This document shows, piece by piece, positions 55,282-63,121 of a stretch of DNA of 64,000 nucleotides; position 1 is the first letter of the stretch, and each line of letters opens with the position of its first letter. Source of the DNA: UBA5429 sp942493315. GTDB lineage: Bacteria; Bacteroidota; Bacteroidia; Bacteroidales; WCHB1-69. The stretch lies in contig OW818690.1 of NCBI GenBank assembly GCA_942493315.1, positions 2,604,001 to 2,668,000 on the forward strand, in the 5' to 3' direction. A program made the position numbers and the translations under genes. The notes under the pieces were generated by a model. The model was not told the DNA's origin, made no database searches, and saw only the letters and a program-made list of their open reading frames with translations.

Positions 55282-57087
55282 TTATCCTACCATAAAATAG
55301 GTGGATGGATAAACATGTTCAGATTCTTTTATTCTTTTACTTAGAGCAAAGGCTAAAGTTAAGGTTCCTAATCTTCCAATAAACATATCAAAAACCAAAA
55401 CAGTTTTCGCAGCTGTAGATAAGCCAAATGTAATTCCGGTTGATAAACCACAGGTTGCAAACGCGGATACACTTTCAAAAAGTAGATTAATAAAGTTGAG
55501 TTGCGGTTCAATGATCGTTAATGCAAAAACTGAGATAAAAATGATGAGGATGGACATGATCGTAATGGAATACGATTTATCAACCAATTCAAATGGGATT
55601 GTTTTTTTCTGAAATTCAATATGTTTACGGCCTGTAATCGTTGATACAACAGATTTAAATAAAACAAATGCAGTAGTAGTTTTTATACCACCGGCTGTAG
55701 ATCCGGGTGAGGCACCTATAAACATTACCAACATCGTTAAAATTAACGCAGGTGCAGATATTTTTGACATATCTACCAGGTTAAAACCGGCAGTTCTTGA
55801 TGTTACAATTTGAAATAGGGAAGAAACTATTTTTTCAGGTATACTGTTTTTATCAGCTAATGAATGGTTAAACTCCAAAGCAAAATAGGTAATTGTTCCA
55901 AATCCTAAAATAAAAAATGTTGTTATTAAAACAATTTTTGTACTGGGTAACAATTTTTTCCATTTGAATTTTTTTCTTTCCATTATGGCATCTTTCCCAA
56001 AGAAATCACTTAAAACAAAAAATCCAATACCACCAAGAAAAATTAATATCATAATAATGATTTGAGGGAAGTAACTATGCACCACAGCCTGATCCATCAA
56101 ATTGGCATTCCATAAACTAAACCCTGCATTGTTGTATGCAGAAATGGTATGAAACAAAGCATAATAAAAAGCTTCACCATCAGTGGCAAATAGGGTAGTG
56201 GTTTTCCAGTTTAAAAATAATAATCCAACCCCGGTAGCTTCAATGATAAATGTAAAAATTATAATTTGTCTGATCATTACAGAAGTTTCAGAGGTTCGGT
56301 TTGCTGATAAATAATCTTTTGTAAAATATTTTTGTTTTAAACTAACCTGAGATTTTGAAAAAAAGGAAGCAAAAAAGGAGGCAAATGATAAAATACTTAA
56401 TCCACCTAACTGTATCAAAATCATGATAATCACTTGTCCACGAGTAGAAAAATCTGTTCCTGTATTAATAACTGACAATCCTGTAACACAACAGGCACTG
56501 GTTGATGTAAACAATGCATCAATAAAGGAGATCCCATTTGTGGTCATACGTGGCATCATCAATAGTAATGTCCCAACAAGTATCAGAACTAAAAAGGAGA
56601 GAACCATCATAGCAGGTGGACTCATATTGAATTTGGTCAGAAAACCGGATGCTTTTACTAATTCTAGGGAGGATATCAGTAAAAAATAGACTTGAATAAA
56701 TAATATGTAATAGCCCCCAAAGATTGGATTATTTAAGAACCCAATTTTTACACTAAAAATTTCAACAAAGATAAAAGCTAATACTATTATACTCAATATG
56801 ATAGCTTCAAATTTAGTATCTTTTATATATTGAATCCATTTGATCGAATAAACAACTGAAATAATATATTTTAATATATAAAAAATTAAGCTTAAGAAAA
56901 TAAGTAAATGTATATAATATGTTGTTTCTTTAGAAATGTAAAATCCATTATAAAAACAGATGGCAATGATGGTACCAAAAGAAAATAGTAAACTTATTTT
57001 CTGTAGAATTTTTGAAACCTTTTCAGAATAATCTGAAACATGTCTCTTAAATTTTCTTTTAAAACTTTCTAATTTGGAGAGTGGCAT
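55282..57087 (-). CDS. trkH: TrkH/KtrB-family potassium uptake channel subunit
   Basis: 601 residues. The four pore loops are visible: TSTSACCVTGLSVINTGTDF, HTISAYNNAGFSLW, VTSRTAGFNLVDMS and ESVSAFATCGLSTGIT, each with the selectivity-filter glycine. An extra hydrophobic N-terminal region (about 20-150) precedes the channel core. It takes up potassium together with the cytosolic RCK protein encoded directly upstream (two bases between them). Confidence 0.93.
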   Translation of the reverse strand: MPLSKLESFKRKFKRHVSDYSEKVSKILQKISLLFSFGTIIAICFYNGFYISKETTYYIHLLIFLSLIFYILKYIISVVYSIKWIQYIKDTKFEAIILSIIVLAFIFVEIFSVKIGFLNNPIFGGYYILFIQVYFLLISSLELVKASGFLTKFNMSPPAMMVLSFLVLILVGTLLLMMPRMTTNGISFIDALFTSTSACCVTGLSVINTGTDFSTRGQVIIMILIQLGGLSILSFASFFASFFSKSQVSLKQKYFTKDYLSANRTSETSVMIRQIIIFTFIIEATGVGLLFLNWKTTTLFATDGEAFYYALFHTISAYNNAGFSLWNANLMDQAVVHSYFPQIIIMILIFLGGIGFFVLSDFFGKDAIMERKKFKWKKLLPSTKIVLITTFFILGFGTITYFALEFNHSLADKNSIPEKIVSSLFQIVTSRTAGFNLVDMSKISAPALILTMLVMFIGASPGSTAGGIKTTTAFVLFKSVVSTITGRKHIEFQKKTIPFELVDKSYSITIMSILIIFISVFALTIIEPQLNFINLLFESVSAFATCGLSTGITFGLSTAAKTVLVFDMFIGRLGTLTLAFALSKRIKESEHVYPSTYFMVG

Positions 57088-57089
57088 CT

Positions 57090-57782
57090 TTATTGATTTG
57101 TATTGATAAATGAATCAATATCGCTTGATTTGCCAAATAATACAAATATGTCAGTATTTCTTACAATTTCTGAATTTTCAGGAACACCAATAATATGTTC
57201 TTCTGGTACTTCATAATCTACTGTTTCTTGAACCAGTCTTCGGATTGTAATTAAACTGATTTTGTAAGTATCTCTAAAATTAACCTCCTCTATGCTCATT
57301 CCAACAATTAATGATGGTGTTAAAACTTCTGCAATTTTATATCCATCAGGAAGTTGCAGATAGGTTAAGATATTAGGATTAATCAATTTATCAGCCAAAA
57401 GATTACCAATTTCATCTTCAGGTGATAAAAACTCAGTGATACCCATCTTTTGAAGAATTAATTTTTGATTTTCCCCCAAGGTTCTGCAAACAATCCGTTT
57501 GGTTTTAAGATCTAATAGATTAGCAGCACATAAAAGACGTGCTTCAAAATCGTTACCAATTGCAATAATAACTGTGTCAAAGTCATGAATATTTTCAGCT
57601 TCCAGGGCACGTTTATTGGTTGCATCAGTACAAACAGCATAGGCAACATCGTCAGAAATATCCTGAATAACAGATAGGGTAGAGTCTATGACTAAAACTT
57701 CAGCTCCTTTGTTAGATAATCCCCTCGCAATTGCGGATCCAAAGTGTCCTGCACCAATAACTGCAAATCTTTCGTTCTTCAT
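57090..57782 (-). CDS. TrkA/KtrA-type RCK regulator of potassium uptake
   Basis: 230 residues with one TrkA-N Rossmann domain (FAVIGAGHFGSAIARGL, then VLVIDS and TDATNKRALEAENIHDFDTVIIAIG) and one TrkA-C domain (about 140-230). A single RCK unit of this size is closer to KtrA than to the double-length enteric TrkA. It binds nucleotides and gates the TrkH-type channel encoded downstream. Own -7 box at 57806-57813, so it is not dependent on hydF transcription. Confidence 0.92.
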   Translation of the reverse strand: MKNERFAVIGAGHFGSAIARGLSNKGAEVLVIDSTLSVIQDISDDVAYAVCTDATNKRALEAENIHDFDTVIIAIGNDFEARLLCAANLLDLKTKRIVCRTLGENQKLILQKMGITEFLSPEDEIGNLLADKLINPNILTYLQLPDGYKIAEVLTPSLIVGMSIEEVNFRDTYKISLITIRRLVQETVDYEVPEEHIIGVPENSEIVRNTDIFVLFGKSSDIDSFINTNQ

Positions 57783-57805
57783 TTTTTAATTTAATTTTTA
57801 ACTTG

Positions 57806-57813
57806 CAAAAGTA
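57806..57813 (-). promoter_or_regulatory. Promoter -7 box for trkA-trkH
   Basis: TACTTTTG on the minus strand, in the 39-base gap between the hydF stop and the trkA-like start. Confidence 0.6.
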
Positions 57814-57821
57814 TACTTTTT

Positions 57822-58997
57822 TTAACGAAAAATCTCAGTTGCCCGATAAAAAATTCCGGTCATGTAAGCTATTATCATTCCGTAATTTGTGATTGGAATT
57901 TGATGATCAAGTGCGGGTTTCAATCGGTTTAAAATCTGTTTTCTGGTAATCATACAACCGCCACATTGAATAACCAATTTATATTTGGAGTAATCATCTA
58001 CACTTTCTAACCCGGATACAATAGTGAAATGAAGTTGTTTTTGGGTATATTCCTGAAGCCAGCGTGGAATTTTGTACCTTCCAATATCTTCACAGGAGGT
58101 AAGATGTGTACAAGATTCCAAAACCAAAATATGGTCACCATCCTGAAGATCTTCAATCTTAGGTGTATCTTTTAAATAATTATCAAAATCACCTTTATGA
58201 TGCGCTAAAACAATACTAAAACTAGTCAAAGGAACATCATCAGGAATCAGAGGTGATATTTTCTTAAATACCTGACTATCAGTAATTGCTAATTTAGGTT
58301 TAGGATTATTATCCAGATATTCAGTAATTCGGTCCTCTTTTACAAATATGGCAATTCCATCATTATCCAAAACATCCCGTAACATTTGAACCTGTGGCAA
58401 TATCATTCTTCCTTCAGGTGCTTCTGAATCAATTGGAGTTATCAATAAAATCTGATCACCTTCATTCATAACACTACCCAACAAAGAATGGGAAATGAAA
58501 GCTGTAGTCGGCATTTTTTCAATCATTTCATCAATTAATTCCTGAATACCTAAACCGGTATGAGCACTCACATTAATTACTTTTGTATCAGCAACTTTTG
58601 TTAGTAATGAGTCTAAATTAATGTCAGCTTTATTATTTACAATAATGTATGGAGTTTCCATTTTATTTAATTGTTCAATCAAATGGATTTCATAATCTCC
58701 GAACTCATAGTCATTGATTACTATTAATGCCAAATCAATTGTTTTTAAGGTATCATTTGTCTTTTTTATTCTTTTTTTACCAAGTTCACCAATATCATCA
58801 ATTCCGGGAGTATCAACAATAACAGTTGGTCCAATTCCAAAAATTTCAATTGATTTTTTAACAGGATCTGTTGTGGTTCCGGGAATATCAGAAACTATTG
58901 CTAAATCTTGTCCTGTTAATCTATTTATCAACGAACTTTTTCCATTGTTTCTTCTTCCAAATATTCCTATGTGTGGTTGAGATTCACGTCCTTTCAT
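57822..58997 (-). CDS. hydF: [FeFe]-hydrogenase H-cluster maturation GTPase HydF
   Basis: 391 residues. G domain with GIFGRRNNGKSSLI (G1, about 12-25), PGTTTDPVKKSIE, VIVDTPGIDD (G3) and NNKAD (G4); a dimerisation domain; and the cluster-binding domain with ESCTHLTSC (Cys-x-His, about 295) and VIQCGGCM (CxxC, about 347-350). This Cys-x-His plus CxxC set is the HydF hallmark. HydF is the scaffold on which HydE and HydG build the 2Fe subcluster before transfer to the hydrogenase. HydE, HydG and a hydrogenase are not in the window. The operator array upstream may control it. Confidence 0.94.
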   Translation of the reverse strand: MKGRESQPHIGIFGRRNNGKSSLINRLTGQDLAIVSDIPGTTTDPVKKSIEIFGIGPTVIVDTPGIDDIGELGKKRIKKTNDTLKTIDLALIVINDYEFGDYEIHLIEQLNKMETPYIIVNNKADINLDSLLTKVADTKVINVSAHTGLGIQELIDEMIEKMPTTAFISHSLLGSVMNEGDQILLITPIDSEAPEGRMILPQVQMLRDVLDNDGIAIFVKEDRITEYLDNNPKPKLAITDSQVFKKISPLIPDDVPLTSFSIVLAHHKGDFDNYLKDTPKIEDLQDGDHILVLESCTHLTSCEDIGRYKIPRWLQEYTQKQLHFTIVSGLESVDDYSKYKLVIQCGGCMITRKQILNRLKPALDHQIPITNYGMIIAYMTGIFYRATEIFR

Positions 58998-59033
58998 AAT
59001 TTTTGAGTATTTATTGAATAAAATTTATGTGTG

Positions 59034-59041
59034 CAAATATA
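59034..59041 (-). promoter_or_regulatory. Promoter -7 box for hydF
   Basis: TATATTTG on the minus strand, 37 bases from the hydF start. The distal operator cluster starts about 90 bases further upstream. Confidence 0.6.
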
Positions 59042-59131
59042 ATGATAAAATGTTTTATGTATTTAAAATCTATAAGATATTTGAATAAAATTTTTATTTG
59101 GTGTAGAAATAGGAGCGTATAAATAGTTAGG

Positions 59132-59247
59132 TTACAATTGTAATCAATTTTAAAAAGATACAATTGTAAACACACTATTCTGACTAAAGTTTACATATGT
59201 ACTATTTTAATGCGTTATTACAGACGTAAACAACGATACTTTTGTAA
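59132..59247. promoter_or_regulatory. Distal operator cluster: five TTACnnnnGTAA-type palindromes
   Basis: Sites at 59132-59143 (TTACAATTGTAA), 59158-59169 (ATACAATTGTAA), 59191-59202 (TTACATATGTAC), 59218-59229 (TTACAGACGTAA) and 59236-59247 (ATACTTTTGTAA). They share the outer TAC/GTA arms with a free centre, as expected for a dimeric helix-turn-helix regulator. Half-sites follow near 59266-59290. Most of 59250-59510 is otherwise AT-rich with nothing recognised. Confidence 0.7.
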
Positions 59248-59511
59248 ATATTTGATAGATTAAGCAGTTAATTGTAATATTTATGAAATAGTATTACAAA
59301 TTATATTTTAAAATTCATAAGTAATTGATTACTAATACTTATATAGTTTTTTGATAAAGTTTTAATTTACATATAATCAAATGTTTATCAACATTATATA
59401 CAAAGTATAAAAAAAGACTTCAATATACTATTAATCAACTATTTATATGTATTTATTAAATAATTAATGAATATATTTATAAACAATTCACTTATGAATA
59501 GATTTTTTATA

Positions 59512-59519
59512 TATTTTTG
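59512..59519 (+). promoter_or_regulatory. Promoter -7 box for the XRE regulator
   Basis: TATTTTTG, directly abutting a TTACAAATATAA operator half-site at 59520-59531, so a bound regulator would block it. Confidence 0.6.
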
Positions 59520-59598
59520 TTACAAATATAACAAAAAATACATGTGGTTACAATTGTAAATAGTAGTATTTTTCATTTTATTAATGTTACAAATGTAA
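59520..59598. promoter_or_regulatory. Proximal operator cluster at the XRE promoter
   Basis: TTACAATTGTAA at 59548-59559 and TTACAAATGTAA at 59587-59598, plus a degenerate site at 59520-59531. All lie between the -7 box and the start codon, the classic position for autorepression. Confidence 0.7.
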
Positions 59599-59608
59599 AT
59601 TATATATT

Positions 59609-60139
59609 ATGATTGACAGAATTAAACAAGTTATGGAATTTAGTGGATTGTCTCCTGCACAATTTGCAACTGAGTTAGGAATTAACAGATCAAATTTAAC
59701 TCATTTGTTTAGCGGAAGAAATCAACCCAGTCTCGATTTTATCAGGAAGATCCTCATTCGTTTTCCACAAGTGAAAACAGAATGGTTAATGATGGGAATG
59801 GGACCTATGTTAAAAGATGAATCGCATCAATCACAAATTCCAATTGTAATTGAAACCAGTGAACCGGATCTATTTTCTCAATCGTTACCTAAAATCGAGA
59901 AACCTATTCCCATTATAGAAAACAAACCTATTGAAAAAATAGAAGTAAATGAATCAAATTTCTTAGATGAATCAATAAAAAATAAGAAAAATGTAATAGA
60001 AAACACTGCCCGAGAATTAAATCCGGTGAAGGAACATACATCTGCGCCTCAAATATTCAATTCTCGTGAGGGTAAAAAGGTAAAAAAAATTGTTATGTTT
60101 TATATGGATAATACTTTTGAAATTTATGAACCTCAATAA
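59609..60139 (+). CDS. XRE-family helix-turn-helix regulator
   Basis: 176 residues. The N-terminal HTH (about 3-60) has MIDRIKQVMEFSGLSPAQFA followed by LGINRSNLTHLFSGRNQPSLDFIRKI, a Cro/C1-type fold. A Ser/Glu/Pro-rich linker (about 70-150) leads to a short conserved tail with KKIVMFYMDNTFEIYEP. Proteins of this layout are common in Bacteroidota but their regulons are mostly unknown. The gene sits behind eight palindromes of one type, so it is very likely autoregulated and may also control divergent hydF. A bidirectional terminator separates it from tsf. Confidence 0.85.
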   Translation: MIDRIKQVMEFSGLSPAQFATELGINRSNLTHLFSGRNQPSLDFIRKILIRFPQVKTEWLMMGMGPMLKDESHQSQIPIVIETSEPDLFSQSLPKIEKPIPIIENKPIEKIEVNESNFLDESIKNKKNVIENTARELNPVKEHTSAPQIFNSREGKKVKKIVMFYMDNTFEIYEPQ

Positions 60140-60160
60140 GTATTGTTTTATTTTATTTTA

Positions 60161-60197
60161 AAAAAAAAGAGGCTTTCGTTTGAAAGCCTCTTTTTTT
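60161..60197. terminator. Bidirectional rho-independent terminator (XRE / tsf)
   Basis: GAGGCTTTC, a GTTT loop and GAAAGCCTC form a perfect stem flanked by A8 on the left and T7 on the right, so it can end transcripts from both the XRE gene and the rplM-tsf operon. Confidence 0.92.
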
Positions 60198-60216
60198 AGT
60201 ATAAGAAATAATTAGA

Positions 60217-61047
60217 TTATGCACCTAATTGTAATCTGTAAAAACCGGTTGCTGTTAAATCAGCTTCGATTGATTTAAGGTAATCACCAACAGATAATTT
60301 ATTATCTTTAATATAATCTTGACTTAACAAAGTATTTTCTTTAAAGAATTTGTTTAATTTACCTTTAGCAATTTGTTCAACCATATTTTCAGGTTTACCT
60401 TCTTGTCTAACGATTTCACGATTGATTTCCAATTCATGTTCGATAGTTTCAGGAGAAACAGTATCAGCATTTAAAGAGATTGGGTTCATTGCAGCGATTT
60501 GCATAGCTACATTGTGACCAGCTTCCCATACAGCCTCACCAGTTTTGTTAAAACCAACGATTGTAGCAAGTCTGTTTCCGTTATGATTATAAGCAGCTAC
60601 AGAAGCAGCTTCAATACAATTATAGGCTGGAATCTCCACTTTTTCGCCAGTTTTACCGGTCATTTCAATGATCATATCATCAACTGTAATACCGTTGATT
60701 GTTAAAGCTTTTAAAGCCTCTAACGAGGTAATTTTGTTAGCCATAGCAGCATCAATAATAGATTCAGCAAAAGCTACAAAATCTGCATTTTTACCTACAA
60801 AGTCTGTTTCACAACCCACTACTACTACTGCAGCAAAAGTATGTTCAGCATTTGTTTTTGCTATCACTCTACCTTCTGTTGAAGAACGATCAGCACGTTT
60901 AGCAGCAATTTTTTGACCTTTTTTTCTAAGAATATCAATAGCGATATCGAAATCTCCATTAGATTCAACTAATGCATTTTTGCAGTCCATCATTCCTGCA
61001 CCGGTCATTTGTCTTAATTTATTTACTTCACCAGCTGTAATTGCCAT
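60217..61047 (-). CDS. tsf: Elongation factor Ts
   Basis: 276 residues. N-terminal UBA-like domain with VNKLRQMTGAGMMDCKNALVE and DIAIDILRKKGQKIAAKRADR, then the core with VVVGCETDFVGKN and the coiled region ending in the dimerisation segment. EF-Ts exchanges GDP for GTP on EF-Tu. Last gene of rplM-rpsI-rpsB-tsf; 31 bases after rpsB. Followed by a strong terminator. Confidence 0.97.
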   Translation of the reverse strand: MAITAGEVNKLRQMTGAGMMDCKNALVESNGDFDIAIDILRKKGQKIAAKRADRSSTEGRVIAKTNAEHTFAAVVVVGCETDFVGKNADFVAFAESIIDAAMANKITSLEALKALTINGITVDDMIIEMTGKTGEKVEIPAYNCIEAASVAAYNHNGNRLATIVGFNKTGEAVWEAGHNVAMQIAAMNPISLNADTVSPETIEHELEINREIVRQEGKPENMVEQIAKGKLNKFFKENTLLSQDYIKDNKLSVGDYLKSIEADLTATGFYRLQLGA

Positions 61048-61078
61048 ATTTCAATAATTTTTAATGTTATAAACTTAA

Positions 61079-61966
61079 TTATTTTTTAGTAAAAGTAGGT
61101 TTTTTAACTGTAGTACGTTTTCTTTTGGTAGTTTCGTCTTCAGCAATAGCTTTTACTTTTTTTGTTTTAACGCCATCTTCATCAGTTGTTTCTAACTCTG
61201 TATTGATATCCTCATCGGCATTAAGATTAGCTGAGTTTTCATCCTCATTTGTATCCTCTTCGATTGATTCTTTATCGAATTTTCTTTCAGCAATACCTTC
61301 AGCAATAGCATCACAAACAGCTTTAACAATAACAGCTACAGATTTAGATGCATCATCATTTGCAGGAATTGGGAAATCAATTAAATTAGGGTTAGAGTTG
61401 GTATCAACAATTGCAAAAGTTGGGATATTTAATCTGCGAGCTTCAGCAACAGCAATATGTTCTTTTAAGATATCTACGATAAATACAGCAGCAGGTAAAC
61501 GAGATAAGTCAGAAATAGATCCTAAGTTCTTTTCTAATTTTGCTCTTTCACGTTGAATTTGTAATTTTTCTCTTTTTGAAATACCATTAAATTGAGGGCT
61601 AACCATTAAGCGGTCAATATCACTCATTTTTTTAACAGCTTTTCTGATTGTGAAAAAGTTTGTTAACATACCACCTGGCCAACGCTCAGTTACATAAGGC
61701 ATTCCAACACCTTTTACTAATTCGGAAACTGTATCCTTTGCTTGTTTTTTTGTAGCTACAAATAAAATTTTTCTACCTGATTTTGCTAATTGTTTAGCAG
61801 CAGCACAAGCTTCATCTAATTTTACAACGGTTTTATTCAAATCGATAATGTGAATACCGTTTTTTTCCATGAAAATGTATTGAGCCATCGCTGGATTCCA
61901 TTTTCTTTTTAGGTGTCCAAAGTGACAACCTGCTTCTAATAATTGTTCAAAATTTGCTCTTGACAT
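61079..61966 (-). CDS. rpsB: 30S ribosomal protein S2
   Basis: 295 residues. Conserved S2 body: LLEAGCHFGHLKRKWNPAMAQYIF, GIHIIDLNKTV, TERWPGGMLTNFFTIRKAV, and DTNSNPNLIDFPIPANDDASKSV. About 65 residues after the body (from about 230) form an acidic then basic tail (EEDTNEDENSANLN, then KRKRTTVKKP), longer than in many bacteria. S2 binds the 30S subunit and recruits S1-type function. Third gene of the ribosomal operon. Confidence 0.97.
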   Translation of the reverse strand: MSRANFEQLLEAGCHFGHLKRKWNPAMAQYIFMEKNGIHIIDLNKTVVKLDEACAAAKQLAKSGRKILFVATKKQAKDTVSELVKGVGMPYVTERWPGGMLTNFFTIRKAVKKMSDIDRLMVSPQFNGISKREKLQIQRERAKLEKNLGSISDLSRLPAAVFIVDILKEHIAVAEARRLNIPTFAIVDTNSNPNLIDFPIPANDDASKSVAVIVKAVCDAIAEGIAERKFDKESIEEDTNEDENSANLNADEDINTELETTDEDGVKTKKVKAIAEDETTKRKRTTVKKPTFTKK

Positions 61967-62067
61967 GTTTTTGTTTTGTTTACGTTCATTAAATCAATTG
62001 TTAAGTAGTTCCAAATGAAAGTCTCAACAATTTCGATACTAAACCTTTTATTAATAATTGAATTCGA

Positions 62068-62454
62068 TTAACGTTTAGAGAATTGGAATCTTTTACGTGC
62101 TTTTGGTTGACCTGGTTTTTTACGTTCAACCATACGTGGGTCACGACGTAATAAACCTTTAACTTTAAGGTCAGGACGCACTTCCGGATACAATTCAACT
62201 AATGCTTTAGAAATAGCAAGTCTTAAAGCTTCTGCTTGACCAGCAATTCCACCACCATCTAGATTAACTTTAAGATCAAATTGTCCTTCCATTTTTGCTA
62301 GAATAAATGGTTGTGTTACAACATATTGTAATGTTGCTAAAGGAAAATACTCTTTATAATCACGGCCATTAATAATAATTTGACCTGAACCCTGTTTCAT
62401 GTAAATTCTTGCAACAGCGGTTTTTCTTCTTCCAGTTGTATTAGTTATTTCCAT
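62068..62454 (-). CDS. rpsI: 30S ribosomal protein S9
   Basis: 128 residues. TTGRRKTAVARIYMKQGSG, the NGRDYKEYFP segment, GGGIAGQAEALRLAISKAL and the basic C-terminus KPGQPKARKRFQFSKR, whose final Lys-Arg reaches the P-site tRNA. Five bases after rplM, 101 bases before rpsB. Confidence 0.97.
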   Translation of the reverse strand: MEITNTTGRRKTAVARIYMKQGSGQIIINGRDYKEYFPLATLQYVVTQPFILAKMEGQFDLKVNLDGGGIAGQAEALRLAISKALVELYPEVRPDLKVKGLLRRDPRMVERKKPGQPKARKRFQFSKR

Positions 62455-62459
62455 TGTTA

Positions 62460-62915
62460 CTATTTGATTTCGTTAATGTTGATTAATTTTGGTTGTTGTC
62501 CTTCATGTGGATGTTGATTGCCAACATATACATAAAGATTGCGATATAATTGATCCCCTAATTTGTTTTTAGGTAGCATCCCTCTTATGGCATGTTCTAA
62601 AATTTTAATAGGATTTTTTCTCATCAATTCTTTAGGTGTCGCAAAACGTTGTCCTCCTGGATAGCCAGTGTGTCTAACATAAACTTTATCATCCATCTTT
62701 TTTCCTGTGAATTTGATTTTATCTGCATTGATAATAATCACATTATCACCACAATCAAAATGAGGTGTGAAATAAGTTTTGTTTTTACCTCTTAAAATGC
62801 GTGCTACCATTGTTGACAATCGTCCAACAATCTCATTTTCCGCATCAATAACAACCCACTCTTTTTTAACGATTTTCTCGTTCGCTGAAATTGTTTTGTA
62901 ACTTAATGTGTCCAT
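62460..62915 (-). CDS. rplM: 50S ribosomal protein L13
   Basis: 151 residues. Typical L13 blocks: EWVVIDAENEIVGRLSTMVARILRGKNKTYFTPH, GDNVIIINADKIKFTGKK, YVRHTGYPGGQR and ILEHAIRGMLPKNKLGDQLYRNLYVY. L13 is an early assembly protein of the 50S subunit. First gene of the operon; the leader of about 107 bases contains a hairpin that could allow control by a ribosomal protein. Confidence 0.97.
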   Translation of the reverse strand: MDTLSYKTISANEKIVKKEWVVIDAENEIVGRLSTMVARILRGKNKTYFTPHFDCGDNVIIINADKIKFTGKKMDDKVYVRHTGYPGGQRFATPKELMRKNPIKILEHAIRGMLPKNKLGDQLYRNLYVYVGNQHPHEGQQPKLININEIK

Positions 62916-62940
62916 TTTGTTCGTTTGTTTTTTTGTTTAG

Positions 62941-62966
62941 GAGACTTATCTTCACCTACAAGCCTC
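62941..62966 (-). promoter_or_regulatory. Hairpin in the rplM leader
   Basis: On the transcript GAGGCUU pairs with AAGUCUC (one G-U pair) around a 12-base loop GUAGGUGAAGAU. It ends 26 bases before the rplM start. The loop is purine-rich and contains GGUGA, so it may act as a protein-binding leader; no known leader family was identified by eye. Confidence 0.45.
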
Positions 62967-63027
62967 TGATACTCAATTAATTTTTCCTTTTCTAAGTTCA
63001 AGGATAATAATCGGATTTTTAAGGGTG

Positions 63028-63035
63028 CAAAATTA
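63028..63035 (-). promoter_or_regulatory. Promoter -7 box for rplM-rpsI-rpsB-tsf
   Basis: TAATTTTG on the minus strand, giving a leader of roughly 105-110 bases, the longest confident leader in the window. Confidence 0.6.
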
Positions 63036-63055
63036 CATTTTATTTTCATATAATC

Positions 63056-63091
63056 AACACTTTACGTGCTTTTTTTTGATAAAAAAGTGTT
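63056..63091. terminator. Possible hairpin downstream of the TPR gene
   Basis: AACACTTT and AAAGTGTT form an 8-bp inverted repeat around a 20-base loop containing T8 and A6 runs. It could end transcription from the TPR gene, but it lacks a U tract after the stem on that strand. Confidence 0.35.
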
Positions 63092-63121
63092 AAAAATAGT
63101 ATTGTGTTGATATACTGTTAT

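Noticed and set aside
59248..59511. Small genes in the AT-rich gap before the XRE gene
   Set aside because: Stops are frequent in all frames and no start with a plausible leader was seen.
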